64,000 nt of DNA from Hyparrhenia diplandra (GCA_015847255.1 JADLZK010011559.1:93600-157599); one strand, 5' to 3'; shown: positions 48,034 through 60,502, numbered from the stretch's first letter. Translations and numbers: made by a program. The notes: generated by a model not told the origin, from the letters alone.

Positions 48034-50717
48034 ATGATTGGAGGCCGTCCCCTCTTCGTGCTCTTCGGCTCCTCCATCGTGCAGTACAGCTTCAGCAACG
48101 GCGGATGGGGCGCCGCGCTTGCCGACATCTACGCCCGCAAGGTACGCCTGTTGCGGCATCATATGATCTGTACATAGTCTATGCTTTTCTCTTAATGTCC
48201 AGCCCCACCCCCTCGCCGGCGACGGTGGCGGCGGTGAGAGATCATATCGAGATGAAGGAACAGATTTCCTCTGTGACTGTTTCTGTAGCTCCGTGCCTCT
48301 TGCATCCTTTCCTCTCTCACTGTTTCAGTCAGTCGTCAAATCAAACGAATTCAATTACTGGTTCTGCACGAATTAATGTACCATGTTCCATTATTCACAC
48401 CACCAACTCACCGTCTTGAAACTGAATGGAGGCCGGCCATCTCCACTTCTCCATGTTTTGTTTTTTGCACAGTACAGTACATCTGCTTCCCAAAACCATA
48501 TATGCCTATGCAGAGGTTAACTAGCCTGTGTTTTCAAGGATAGAACAGGACCAGTTATAGCAAAATCTTAGATCCCTGCTTCCTTTGATCCCTACGATTA
48601 CTAACAAGAAAGTGAAGGAACATGCCAAGCTCTGTAACTTCAACTAGAGGAAGGTCATGGAGACTGAAAAGAAAAAGGACTAAACAGTGGAATTCTCAAT
48701 TGGACCCAATTTGGGGCTTCTATGCTATGCCTTCGTATTCAATATGCATGGTCTCAGATCAAAAGGATACCTTTTCTACTTTGCATGCATGTCCTGAAAT
48801 GGAAACTTCTTATTATTGTTTTGATCTGATATACATCTTCATTCGTATATTACTGCTAGGCATGATAACCTGCTCTGTGTTGACTATGTATATTACTGCT
48901 AATTGATTCTGTAAATGCATGCTATCTGATAGCATCTTTCAAATGCCTATGACAAAAATTGGCTACTTCATCTTAAAATACATATATGTTTGGAAAGCAA
49001 AAGATCTGGACTAGATAATCTCTGCACCAAACTAGTTTACGCCTGGAAATATATATAACTGCACATTTTCGTTGGAAGAAGAGACATGCATTGGAAGCAG
49101 ATAATTTTCCAAATACTAGTATGTTTCACAGTTTGGTTGGTCACTAGTTCAGCTTTTGGTTAACTAGCTTCTTTATGGAACTGTCATTCTTGTTATTATA
49201 AAATCACACACACAAAAAAAAAGTTTATAACACAGTGTCCTGAGTTTTTATTTTGTGATCTCACCGGGCAACTGGTAAAGTAAACTAAACTCTTATGTCA
49301 ATTAACCTTCGGGTCAATTGATTGGTGAATGAAAGTACCTAGTAGCTAGTCACTAATGTTTATTTCTGCTTGCTATTCGTTCAGGCTGATATCCTGCTAA
49401 GAGGATATATCGGCTGGAACACAAGGCGGGCTGTTCAAGTGATGGACAAAGTATTTCCTAAGGTATATATGATCCAGATCTCTAATTTTGTTTGTGTATC
49501 TCTATTTTAACAGTTATACTTCTCTCTACAAAAAGTCATTTTGGGGCAAATAAATTTCTTTCAGTTTTGGCCCTGTTTTTAATCATTGATAACTGATACT
49601 GCCTAAGTAATATAATCCTCTTCTTCCCTTCAAGCCTTTTTCTTCCATTAGTCTTAGTTAATGCAATATGATAAACTGCTGATATCACTTGACCCTCTTT
49701 AACTTGTTTATCATACCATAATGAAAATTTTCAGTAGTTCTTAGTTACCTATGATGACACACGTGTACATTCTCAAGGACCAAAACTATTGTAATGATCC
49801 TAATCTAATTTACAATTTAAATTTGACAATATTAAAAAAATAGCTGGCTGTCGTCCAAATTTTAACTGATTTTCTAATCTCCATTTGTCATAGGATTCAG
49901 CAGTGCAGCCGTCTTTGGTAATAGTTTACTTTGGTGGAAACGACTCCATTGCTCCTCATTCTTCCGGTCTCGGGCCTCATGTGCCGCTAGATGAGTACAT
50001 AGGGAACATGAGAAAGATTGCAGAACACCTAAAGGTAGAGAGTCTATTACCAAGATGTTCCTGGAATAGTGGTGCACCAGTAGCTAGTTGTTTGACAGTT
50101 GGTTTGCCTTTGTGGTCAGAGCCTCTCTGAGAAGACACGAGTCATTTTCCTGAGCTGCCCACCTCTGAACGAGGAGATGCTTCGAAACTCAACCAGGTGA
50201 GCGATCAATTGTATAGTGAATCCAGACTTGTTGCAATGTAAATATAATATATAGAACTGAACATATTATGTGTGCAGCAGTACTATACTGAGTGAGATCG
50301 TCCGGACCAACGAAACCTGCCGTCTGTACTCTGACGCCTGCGTAGATCTGTGCAAGGAGATGAACCTGAAGGTGGTTGATCTCTGGCATGCCATGCAGAA
50401 GAGGGAGGACTGGATGACTGCATGCTTCACGTGAGTTGTTTGCTGTTAATTTGTTCTTATCGCCGGCCTGAATAATAAGAAGACAATTCTTTTTGTGTTG
50501 CAGGGATGGGCTGCATCTGTCTGAAGAAGGGAGCAACATTGTGGTGGAAGAGATCCTGAAGGTGTTGAAAGAGGCAGAGTGGGAACCATGCCTGCACTGG
50601 AAGGCGATGCCGACAGAGTTTGCTGAGGACTCCCCCTTCGATCTTGTCTCCTCCAGCGGTGATGCCACCGTGAACCCGTCGGAGTGGACAATCCACAGGA
50701 AAATACCATGGGACTGA
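48034..50717 (+). CDS. GDSL/SGNH esterase-lipase (CPRD49-like)
   Basis: Serine ester hydrolase of the SGNH superfamily, the group containing cowpea CPRD49 and yeast IAH1. Exons 48034-48141, 49385-49462, 49894-50034, 50120-50196, 50278-50430 and 50504-50717 total 771 nt (256 aa), normal for the group. Block I is FVLFGSSIVQYSF (nucleophile Ser in FGSSI), block II is GYIGWNTR (Gly), block III is VYFGGNDS (Asn), and block V is TDGLHLSEEG (catalytic Asp and His). No signal peptide is seen, so a cytosolic place is likely. All introns are GT-AG; the first, 1.2 kb, is the longest. The substrate cannot be told from sequence. An open frame continues upstream of the ATG, but no earlier ATG fits. Confidence 0.92.
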
Positions 50718-51785
50718 CTAGTTTGTGGCCTTGCATTTGTTCTTGGAATGAATCATGATGCTCAAGAATAACAATGGAGGACTAGAGTTAAGGGAGCTGG
50801 TCAGGACCGGGACAATATAATACCATCATCTTATCTATTTGATGATCAGATCTCGAAGATTGATTAATTATTATTGTGTTTTCCCCATGAGTATGTTTGG
50901 ATTGATGGCACGGTTGGCTAGGATGCATCCATGTTTTCAGGGATATGGCCATTCAAGTTGTGTGTTTTCAGGGATATGGCCATTTTTTTAGTTGGATGCT
51001 AGGAGAATATTTGACTGGCCCGTCTCTCTTAAATATATAAAATAATAACATGAAGCTACTCTCCGTATTTAACAGTTCACCGGAGGTAAAATGGGTGAAA
51101 TTTGTTGATGTGGGCACCAAGTTCTTTCATGTTAATGAAATGAAACTAACACAGAGACAGAAAACCCTTGATCACTGATCACCTTAAATTTTCTAATGAA
51201 ATCCTTGTCTCCAACCATTAAGAAAAATGCTAAAATCATGTGGGAAACATATAATGGATAGGATGGGATCTGTACAGTACCATCTTTGACCTTGAAAATC
51301 TTATTCAAGCAGTCATTTTATCTCAGCTTATTATATTTCAGTTTATTAGAGGAGCCTTTTACCAGTGAAGAAATGTATTAGCCACTAGTAGGGAACTAGA
51401 GACGGTTACAGGGTATAGTTAGAAAGAAAATCGACCAGTCTCTCATGTAAGACTTTCCAATGAGAGGGTTGTTTCATATATATTTTATTTTACTCTATAT
51501 GACATCACAATCTTAGAAACAACGACATGAAACTCTTCAATAAACCGATCCTTCACATATGTCACCTCCCTCAATTTTCAAACCGTGCATTTTATTTTAT
51601 CTCTCTAGAGCGGGTTTGAAGGTGGTTTTTTTTCTTCTTTTTTAATTTATTTTTCTGATTTTTGAAAAGTTTATTCAGGGAAAAACATAAATTGAACCAT
51701 TCAATTTTTTAAAAAATCACTTAGTGAATATTTAAAATGATTTGCTTTTCAAAAAAAAAACATAAATTGAACCTCTTGTTTTGTT

Positions 51786-52745
51786 TTGTCGCTGTGATCG
51801 TCATTTGGGGCTAACCTTATCCTTCACAGGCGCGGGGGTCATGCAACAAGGGGCATGCTTTAATCAAAGTTTTTGGTCTGTGGTGCGGATGACCCAAGAT
51901 CTGCACAACCCGAGCATGCCCGTTGGGAGTGAATACTTAAAATGAATATGCGTTTTAATCCAAAGATGTTTTGGTGATAATAAATTTAGATCTACCCTTT
52001 TCTTTAATTAAAATTGGAATAAATCATAGTTGCAGTTTCTATGGTTCAATTGTGGTGCGGCGGGGAAATTTTATGCGGCGGATGGGGTGGTCAAATTATT
52101 GTATAAGACTTTTTCCAAAGAAAATAAATAAAAAATTCAGACATTAATACAAAAGAAAATCTTTGCGTGTTTGAGAAAAAAAGCCCAAAGTTTTTCGTGA
52201 TAATAAATTTTACCCTTTTCTTTAATTGAAAAGAATAAATCATAGTTGCAGTTTCTATGGTTCAATTGTGGTAAATTTTTATGGTGGTCAAATTATCGTA
52301 TAAGACTTTTTTAAAGGAAATAAATAAAAACAGACATTTTTCAAAGAAAGAAAAAAACAAAAAAAAAACATTATTCTGATGATGATTAAACGGTAAACGT
52401 TGTTGTACCGTCTCGTTTATGGGGTATATGCGCTCAACTAGACGCTTGTAACGTGCGGCATCGAATCGGAGAAAAAACGTGTCTAGCGTGGCTGGGAAGC
52501 GCGGGGGCGGGAAGAGGGGAAAAAGAGCGCGCGAGCACGGAAACAAGAGCGGGAAAGAGCCCGAGGCGAGCGGCAGGCAGCAGAAATCGGCGGCAAACAA
52601 AGATTTTCAAAAATCCAGTCCCAGTTGCCGCCTGCCTCGGTGCCGCGGTTCCGCCTCCCGTCGCCTCGCCGCCGTCGCTGTGGTCGTCGTTTGGGCTAAC
52701 CTTATCCTTCGCAGGCGCAGGGGTCGTCGCCTGCAACAGAGGGCA
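51786..52745. repeat. Copy of the PSF1 leader block 0.9 kb upstream
   Basis: GTCGCTGTGATCGTCATTTGG followed by GGGCTAACCTTATCCTTC and AGGCGCGGGGGTC at about 51788-51840 matches GTCGCTGTGGTCGTCGTTTGG, GGCTAACCTTATCCTTC and AGGCGCAGGGGTC at about 52674-52725. The copies are diverged and in the same orientation, indicating a duplicated fragment of the GC-rich leader. Confidence 0.65.
51973..52345. repeat. Tandem duplication of about 220 bp
   Basis: The order GATAATAAATTTA, TACCCTTTTCTTTAATT, AATCATAGTTGCAGTTTC, GTCAAATTATxGTATAAGACT is found at 51976-52110 and again at 52200-52310. The two copies are AT-rich and non-coding. Confidence 0.7.
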
Positions 52746-52852
52746 GAGCCGCAGGCGCAGGAGTTGACTTCGCCGCCGGCACAGCACCTCGACTCGAGGT
52801 GCCATCTCGGTTCTCTCCCCATCTTTCCATGGTCTGTTTTTTGATTTCTACA

Positions 52853-52993
52853 TGTCAATCACTCAATTAATGAATTGGATTTGGGATTTTGGGTTAAGAT
52901 TGAATGTACACTGCCTGTCTGCCTGTCAATCATTCAATTGATGAATTGGATTGGGGATTTAGGGTTAAGATTGAATGTACACTGCCTGTCTGG
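52853..52993. repeat. Two-copy 71-bp tandem repeat in the PSF1 leader intron
   Basis: TGTCAATCACTCAATTAATG (52853) and TGTCAATCATTCAATTGATG (52924) start two copies, each running through GGTTAAGATTGAATGTACACT to CTGCCTGTCTG. Copies differ by few bases, suggesting a recent event. Confidence 0.8.
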
Positions 52994-53195
52994 CTCTGTT
53001 GGTCCTTATAATGCACCTAGTAATTTAGACCTTTAGTACTATATAAGTTCTAGTTGTGTTATTACTGCTGATTTTGCTCAAAAAACATTTAAACTTCCTA
53101 AACTCTAAACCATAGGCTAGCGTTCGCCTTTTAGATTGAACATTTTTGCTCCGTCTCTCAGGAATACCCAAGTCCATCGTGGGTTCAGGAGGAGG

Positions 53196-54995
53196 ATGTA
53201 CGGGAGGCGTGCATCGCAGCTGCTGAAGGAGATCGACTCCTCTGAGGCTGGCCAGCTTGCGCCATTCAATGTAATTCCCACTTCTCTGTACTCGCCTGCA
53301 GTTATTAGTTGGAATCAGAGTGATTCCTGCTTCTATCCGTTTGTGTCTGTGATAGGCTACGATTTTGTATGATCTGTTGTGTTCTGTGTTTGATGGGTGA
53401 AATAGAGTGTAAAAAACAAAAACCTCTGTGCGTATATTCAATCTTAATCCTAAATCCCAAATCTCAGACAGGCAGTGTTAAAATAGAGTCAAAAGTGTTA
53501 CTTTACTTCTGTGGTAGCACCTCAAAAATCATAAACTGTCTGTCAAATAATTGTTGGTTTGGCTGACAGATGTGCTTGTGAGTGAGTTCCTTTCAAACCC
53601 TTCTCCCTTCTAAACATGTTAGTTAGTGCGTGCTATCAAAATCTGGAAGAAAATCACACGGGACCTGGAAAATTCTCCATCAAGTTAAACCCTATACATA
53701 CCTATGAATTTAGATAAAAAGATCACTACATGTTTCATTAATTCATAACCATATTTTTTTATCATGTGTATTTAATATGGATGTAAACAATCATGTGTAT
53801 GAAATCTTCAGAACGAAACTAAGGGTACCAGCTGCAATATTGTGTACTACTTTGTCATTATATAGTTCAAAAAAAAAAGGTTGAAAATATTTAGATTACT
53901 CTTCCATTATCAGAAGCAATGTGACTTTGTTAGCTGCAGTTCCTTTTAGATTCTTTCGTACCTAACATGCAATCTCTGAAATGTGCAGAGTGATGTGTTT
54001 GATCAGGTGATTAGGGAGTGCAATGAGCACAATTCACAGTTTCAATCATTGATCAGGTAAATTGTATCCTACTAGATTTTTGAGTTGTTGACCACCTTGA
54101 TACAAAACTACCCTGATTACTAAGCATTTCCAATGCACAGTTTACTGACGAGACCTGGCTTATGACAGGAAAATGGTGGAGCAAAACTTAGATATCGAGA
54201 CAACTAGAAATAAGGATCACTATGGCGCAGCCATCCACCATCTATCACTGCTTCGTAACAAAAGATGCCTTATGGCTTACATGTACAAAACTAAAACTTC
54301 ACTCATGATTTAACTTTTTCTTTCTCTGTTTTTGCTGATAGCACATGATTAAAATTGATTTTGTGTGTACTGTGTACTTTAGCTGATAGAATTATATCCA
54401 AATAGGTACAACCGAGCAGAAGTTATTCAGAGTTTTAGATGGAAGGTTGGCCCTGTGCTTCCTCACGACATACAAGAAAAGCTCCATTTCTCAGAGAAAG
54501 AGTACTTCAAGAACCACTCTGCAGCCATTAAATCATACATTTCAGAGATGGATATAGATTTGACAGTGGTATGGAGTTTTTTCTGTTGTTTATGTGTCAT
54601 GGGCAGCCAGCAGGCTGTCCCTCCCAGGGAGGGCATCAGCCCGGTTAGTGGCTAGGAGATCAATTAGATCAATTAGCCCTTGATGACATTATGCTTTCCT
54701 AGGGATGACATATCACTTACCAGACTTCTTAAACTCTTTATTACAGGACATGGTTCCTCCCAAGGATCCTTACATTCAGGTTCGGGTGCTGGAGGACATT
54801 GGTGAAGTATCTCTTGGTGACCATTCTGTGTCATTGACCAAGAACTCACTCCATTTCCTAAGGCGCACAGACGCTGAACAATTTATATCACAGGTTTGCT
54901 ATCTGCTTCTTTGTGATGTCCTTCTATCCCTCTCTTATGGTAATAATATGATGCTGAACTTACTATAGGGTCTTATGGAAGAATTTCTGGAGTAG
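53196..54995 (+). CDS. PSF1: GINS complex subunit PSF1
   Basis: PSF1 is one of four GINS subunits that join CDC45 and MCM2-7 in the replicative helicase, in the nucleus. Exons 53196-53270, 53989-54056, 54169-54282, 54406-54568, 54747-54893 and 54969-54995 total 594 nt (197 aa), the usual length. The protein opens MYGRRASQLLKEIDSSEAGQ, followed by a helical domain with NEHNSQFQSLIRK, HHLSLLRNKRCLMAYMYNRA, the core VGPVLPHDIQEKLHFSEKEY, and a C-terminal beta-rich B domain with PYIQVRVLEDIGEV and NSLHFLRRTDAEQF. The last exon codes only eight residues, GLMEEFLE. All introns are GT-AG. The ATG is supported by the family N-terminus. Probably preceded by a leader intron. The gene looks intact. Confidence 0.95.
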
Positions 54996-55597
54996 AGATC
55001 ACATATGAATATATGATGCACAATAGGTATGACTCCTTGCATTTTTATCTTACTTGAGATATACTGTCAGTAGTGCAATAGTTCTAGTATACAAGGGCCA
55101 AAGCTTACTTGTCTTGGGTCATGATATTCCGTGCATATGGTTAGTTTAGCTGTCACAGCTAAGTATATAGATATTCAGTTTAGGGTGTTTATAGGCACCA
55201 ACTTTGAAGCATTTGTTCTGTACTTGGACCTGCTTTGTAAACTATACATTGGTGAGCTGATTATCTTGCAGGATGTGCGCTGCCTTTTTCTCTTCAGTGC
55301 TGCTGCCTGATGGAATAGCACCCTTATGATGCTTGAAGTGACTATTTGCAACAGTGAAAGGATAGGTCTGAAGGTACAGGATACATGAGACGTTTACTGT
55401 ACCAGGGAGCTTCTAACTAGTTGCCGGCGGTGATTTCTTGCTCTAGATGATTGAGTGAAGTTTATAATATCTCTGTTAGCGACAACTTTCTTCATGATGT
55501 ATTGTTGTCAGTAGAACTTACAACTTTGTAAGTTGTACAAGCAGTCTTACTAAATTCATTGCCTCTGTTTATATGTGGATGAGTTTTGGTCAGTGTG
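54996..55597. other. PSF1 3' flank
   Basis: Probably 3' UTR (AT-rich). It ends at the second copia element, whose target duplication CCATC starts at 55598. No other gene was seen. Confidence 0.45.
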
Positions 55598-55602
55598 CCA
55601 TC

Positions 55603-55728
55603 TGTTAGAATGTAATAGTCAGCCCATATTGGGCGTACGGCCCATTAGGCCTTGTACATTGTAACCCTAGCCTATTAGGCTATATAATGAAGGTCACCCC
55701 CGATTAGGGTGTGCGGTGTGTTCCTACA
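55603..55728 (+). repeat. 5' LTR of the short-LTR copia element
   Basis: 126 bp with a TATATAATGAAGG box, probably the promoter, at about 55680. It is almost identical to the 3' LTR, differing only by an indel in a C-run and one base in TTCCTACA versus TTCTACA. Confidence 0.93.
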
Positions 55729-55742
55729 TGGTATCAAAGCAA
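55729..55742 (+). other. Primer-binding site
   Basis: TGGTATCAAAGCAA lies directly after the LTR end CTACA, matching the plant initiator-Met tRNA type of site with one change. Confidence 0.85.
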
Positions 55743-55993
55743 ATTACGATCCTTTCCTTCCGCTCGCCCGACTCTTTCTGCGTCGATCCCTTCTTTCCGC
55801 TTCGCCCGATCGTCTCCTCTGCCCGTCGTCCCTCTCGTGAGGTTGCGCGCCACCGCATCGGCCCGGCCGCGCGCCTCGTCGCGCCGCTGCCGCGCCAGGA
55901 CCCACAGCGACTTCCTCGTCCGCCCGGCGGCCGCCCGGGGCGCGTGATTTCCCTGCGCGCTCTGTAGCGCGCCCCTGTCATCGCACCGTCGCC

Positions 55994-57400
55994 ATGGCGT
56001 CTTCCTCGACTTCCTCCGGCACCTCCGGCGTCCTCGGCTCCGGCACCTCGGCACTCCAGCGGATGCCGTCGCTCCGCACTTCTCGCCCGGCTACACCTCC
56101 GTCAATGTGAAGCGGCAGGTGCCGTCGCCCTCAGCCTCGCGCCCCAACTACTCAAGTGGAAGGCGTTCTTCACCGCCCTTTGCGCCAAATGCGGGCTGCT
56201 CGACCGGATCGGCGACCGCGGAGGCTGCACGGTGACCCCGTGGTCCCGGGCCGGGACGTGTGCATTCGTGGCTGGATATGCGGCTCCATCGGCGACACCG
56301 TTCTCGACCTCGCCATGGAACCCGATCGGGATGCCGCGCCGCCATGCGTCTCCATCGAGGCTCTGTTCCGGCGAACAAGGAGTCTCGCGCGGTTGTCCTC
56401 GGCGAAATTCCACAACTTTGTCGAGGCGACCTCTCCGTCGACGCCCTCGCCCGGCGAGATGAAGCGCGCCGTGATGCTCTCGGGGAGGTCGGCCACACCA
56501 TCTCCCGCGCGGCTCGTGCTCAACCTTACTGCGCGGCCTTCACCCCGCTTCGCCACCCGCTGCGGACATCATCGCCAACACGTCGCCGCTCCCGACTTCA
56601 AGGCGCCACCAACATGCTCGCGTCAAGGAACTCCGCCTTGGCTCCGAAGGCAAGGAGGCCTCGGCTTCAGACTCTCCACGCCTCCTCCACGCCCTCTCGC
56701 GCGTCGCCGTCACGCCTGTCCCGTCGTGCGCACCCAACAATCGTGGGGGCGGTGGCAAAGGCAAGGGGAGCAAGGGCAAGGGCAAAATTTGGCGGCGGCA
56801 ACCAACAACAAAGCGATGGCGATGGCGGCGGGTGGCGCAAACAGCGGCAAGGTGGTGGCCGGTGGGCGTCGGGCTCCTCGGCCGGCCGGTCCTTGGGTTT
56901 GCTACAACCCTTGGGCTGATGCGTGGCCACCCGGCGGCGGCGGCGGCGTGGGACGGCGCCTCATGTGCCTCCACGAGGCACACACGACCTTCAGCGCCGC
57001 CCGGTTCTCATTGCCGGTGGGCCGGCGTCGGGTCTCCCGGGCGGCGGGATGCGGCCGGACGATTGCCGCTCTCAACCGGATGGCGGTTCGGGGAGCATCT
57101 CCACCTTGGGTCATGGGCCGGCGGAGGAGCGACGTCCCACATGTCCTCAATGGCGATATTTTACTCTCCGTCTCCGTCGCCACCGTCCTCCATTACGGTG
57201 GGCAGCGGTCAATCCATTCTATTCTTAGTCGTGGCACTTCTCTTATTCAAATAGTTGATCGTCCTTTTCATCTTAATAATGTTTTTGTCGCTCCACAACT
57301 CGCTAGTAACCTGTTATACGTTCGACAGCTTACTCGCGACAATAACTGTTCTATTGAGTTTGACGCCTCTGGTTTTTCTGTTAAGGATCTCTAGACCAAG
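55994..57400 (+). pseudogene. Copia gag remnant
   Basis: A frame opens MASSSTSSGTSGVLGSG at 55994, the Ser/Gly-rich start common in this copia group. Islands with WKAFFTALCAKCGLLDRIG near 56156 and DTVLDLAMEPD near 56296 identify capsid. Frames change repeatedly, and a Gly/Lys-rich basic region follows near 56740-56900. A later island near 57130-57390 reads HVLNGDILLSVS and HLNNVFVAPQLASNLLYVRQL, typical of the protease region before integrase. Confidence 0.75.
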
Positions 57401-60360
57401 GCGGTCCTCCTTGATTGCAATAGCAACGGGGACCTCTACACCATTCCACATCGCCTACCACCTCATTTGCCATGTCGTCGTCGTCTCCCGGAGCGCGTGG
57501 CACTCCGCCTTGGTCATCCGCACCTGCCGTCGTCACTACTCTACATAAACTATCGGCTATCGGTGTAATAAAGCGGCTTCGCCGCCTTTGTCATGCTTGT
57601 CGGCTAGGCAAACACGCTAGGCGCCATTTGCTAGTTTAGTTTCTAGTACATCGGCACCCTTTGAACTCATTCCTTTGTGATGTGCGGACCTCTCCGGTTC
57701 GAAGTATTTCGGTTATAAATTCTATCTTGTGATAGTCGATGATTATACTCACTATTGTTGGGCGTTTCCTATCGCCATAAATCCGAAGTTCATGACCATA
57801 TTGTTAAGTTTGTTGCTTATGCTCATACGCAGTTCAGTTTTTGTCTTATTTGTTTTTCGAGGCGGATAATGGCACCGAGTTCATCAACAAAGCCACCGCT
57901 ACCTTTCGGCCGGCCCGCGGCATCCCGCTTCGCACCTCGTGCCCTTACACATCTGCCCAGAATGGGAAAGCTGAGCGGATGCTTCGCACACTGAACAACA
58001 TCGTTTGCACACTTATGATTCATGCCGCTATGCCTCCATCCTATTGGGTCGAAGCTCTCACCACCGCCGTGTTTTTGATCAACCGGCGGCCCTCATCGTC
58101 CATACATAATGGTATTCCCTATCATCTCCTTTACCGCAAGATGCCAGACTACTCCATCCTTAGAGTTTTTGGTTGCCCGTGCTATCCGAACCTCAGTGCC
58201 ACGACTCCCCATAAATTGTCTCCTCGCTCTGCAGCGTGTGTCTTCCTCGGTTACCCTCCTTCCCAAAAAGGGCTGCGGTGTCTTGACCTCTCCAATCGCA
58301 AGATCATCATCTCGCGACACGTTGTTTTTCGATGAGACTCACTTTCCGTTTGCGGCCTCAAGCCTCGACCGGTTCTCACGGATTTTACGTTACAGAGACA
58401 TACTACCCACGGCTGCTCCGTCCACCATGGGCGTTGAGCACTTTCGCGCGGCCCTCGGAGGGGCGGCGGCGACCCGGTCGGGCTAGACCCTGCCATCTTG
58501 TGGCACGGCGGCGCCTACCGCGCCCGAGGTGCCCGGACCGACCACCTCTCTCCTCGGCGGCGGTACCTCCCGCACCGCGGGTGCCGGCGCCCTAGCCCCT
58601 ATCAACTGCGCCCGATCGCGGTGCGGCGATGTACGGCCTCCACTCGTCCGTCGTCCCGCTTTGGCCCCGGCTCCACGGCCGCGGCCGAATCCCCTCTGGC
58701 CCTAGAGCCGGCCCGGCACCGCGGCGGCGGCACCTCGGGCTCGAGCTTCTATCGCGGGACGACTTCGTTCCCAGGCGGGCTCTCTCGCCGCCCATGCGTG
58801 ATGCGGCTTCACCGCGGCGGTCTCGATCCGGCTTCCCCCCTTTGCGGGCAACTCCAGCGCCGCTCGCCGATGCCAAGCGGCGCGCGGCCATGGCTGAGAA
58901 TACAAGGCCCTCGTGGACAATGGCACTGGCGTCTCGTCCCTCGACGACCACCTCGCGCCAACGTCATCACCGGCAAGTGGGTCTTCAAGCACAAGTATCG
59001 TCTTGGCGGCTCTACGGCTCGTCATAAAGCGGATGGGTTCTTCGTGGTTTCTCGCGGCGATGCGGCATCGACTCACGGCGAGGCGTTCAGCCGGTTGTTA
59101 AACCGGCCACCATCGAGCCGTCCTCGGCATCGTCGGCTTCGCTCTGGCCCGATATCATCGGTGGGCGTGAAGAATGCTTTTCTCCACGGCCATCGAGCGA
59201 GGCGGTCTATTGCCGGCGACCACGGCCGTCGACCGGCGGCTCCGACCATGCGTCTCCTACAAAAGTCCTTTATGCGGACTCAGCGGCGCCGGGCGTGGCA
59301 CCGGCGGTTCTCGGCCGTCGGCGGTCCGACTTCACCTTTGACCGACCTCGTCCGTCCCTCTTTGTCTACAAAGCGGGTGCCGACATCGCCTACTTACTAG
59401 TCTACACCGGCGACATCATCGACAGCCAAGTCGACCTCGCTTCTTCGTTGCCTCACGAGAGCTTCTTCACTCGAGTTTGCCATGACGGATCTCGGGGATC
59501 TTCATCACTTCCTCGGGTGCGTGTCATGCGATCTGGCGGCGACCTCTTCTTCTCTCGGCGCCCGATGCGCTGTGGATGCGCTCGGCAGCGTCGGCATGGC
59601 TGAGTGTGTCACTCTGATGACCCCTGTGGACACTCATGCCAAGCTCTCCGCTACGGGCCCGGCGCTCGGTGGCGGATGCTACTCGTCTGCGCGGTCTCGC
59701 CGGTGCTCTCCGGTACCTCACGGCCCGACTTCGCCCGGACCTCGCCTATGCGGTTCAGCGGGGTTTGCCTCTTCATGCCGCGACCGCGAGAGCCTCATCT
59801 TGCGATGCTCAGCGTGTCTTTGCGGTATGTCAAGGGCACCTGTCCACGGGCTTCACATCGGCACGGGCGGCATCACCGGCTTATTTTGCCTACTCGATGC
59901 GATTGGGGCTGGTTGTCGGACTCGGCGCTCCACCTCGAGCCTCTTGTGTCTTCCTCGGTGACAACCTAGTCTCACGGTCCTCAAAGCGCCGGACTACGGT
60001 CTCTCGTTCGAGTCGCGGAGGCTGAGTATCGTGTTATTGCGCATCTTTGTGGCTGAGACTTGTTGGCTTCGTCGGTTACCGGGGAGCTCCACGCACCCAT
60101 CTCTTCGGCGGCGGGCTCGTCTCACTGCGACAATGTCGGTCTTTGTCTACATGACCGCCAATCCCGGTTCATCATCGTCGCACAAAGCATATTGAGATAG
60201 ATATTCACTTCGCCGCGAGAGGGTTGCTTTGGGACAGGTTTGGGTGCTCCATGTCTCATCATCTCATCGGTTCGCGGACATTATGACCAACGGGTTACTT
60301 ATGCGATTGTTCAGCGACTTTAGGTTCGATCTTTGTGTTCGTGACACTCCGGCTAAAGGC
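57401..60360 (+). pseudogene. Copia pol remnant
   Basis: The integrase core is the best preserved part: 57850-58335 reads DNGTEFINKA, TSCPYTSAQNGKAERMLRT, YWVEALTTAVFLIN and VFGCPCYPNLSA. Reverse-transcriptase islands include NVITGKWVFKHKYRLGG near 58950, VKNAFLHGH near 59163 and the active-site region LVYTGDIID near 59395, where the usual YVDD is replaced by YTGD. RNase H pieces include CVFLGDNLVS near 59945. Frames change every 100-300 bp. Confidence 0.8.
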
Positions 60361-60369
60361 GAGGGAGGG

Positions 60370-60497
60370 TGTTAGAATGTAATAGTCAGCCCATATTGGG
60401 CGTACGGCCCATTAGGCCTTGTACATTGTAACCCTAGCCTATTAGGCTATATAATGAAGGTCACCCCCCCTGATTAGGGTGTGCGGTGTGTTCTACA
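60370..60497 (+). repeat. 3' LTR of the short-LTR copia element
   Basis: 128 bp preceded by the purine tract GGCGAGGGAGGG and followed by target duplication CCATC. The C-run is longer than in the 5' LTR. Confidence 0.93.
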
Positions 60498-60502
60498 CCA
60501 TC

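Larger units (their letters stand above)
50718..53195. other. Intergenic, duplicated non-coding blocks upstream of PSF1
   Basis: AT-rich spacer to about 52440, then a GC-rich 52440-52850 stretch that looks like a promoter and leader. Three duplications are annotated separately. No supported gene lies here; small GC-rich frames on both strands near 52440-52860 lack recognisable domains. Confidence 0.4.
55603..60497 (+). mobile_element. Ty1/copia LTR retrotransposon with very short LTRs
   Basis: LTRs at 55603-55728 and 60370-60497 (126 and 128 bp) start TGTTAGAATG and end CTACA. They are flanked by the target duplication CCATC (55598-55602 and 60498-60502). A primer-binding site adjoins the 5' LTR, and the purine tract GAGGGAGGG adjoins the 3' LTR. 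Gag, integrase, reverse transcriptase and RNase H remnants follow the copia order. The short LTRs fit the Ale/Retrofit-type lineage (inference). Coding frames are heavily broken. Confidence 0.93.

Noticed and set aside
52440..52860. GC-rich frames on both strands upstream of PSF1
   Set aside because: No domains; position and composition suggest the PSF1 promoter and leader.
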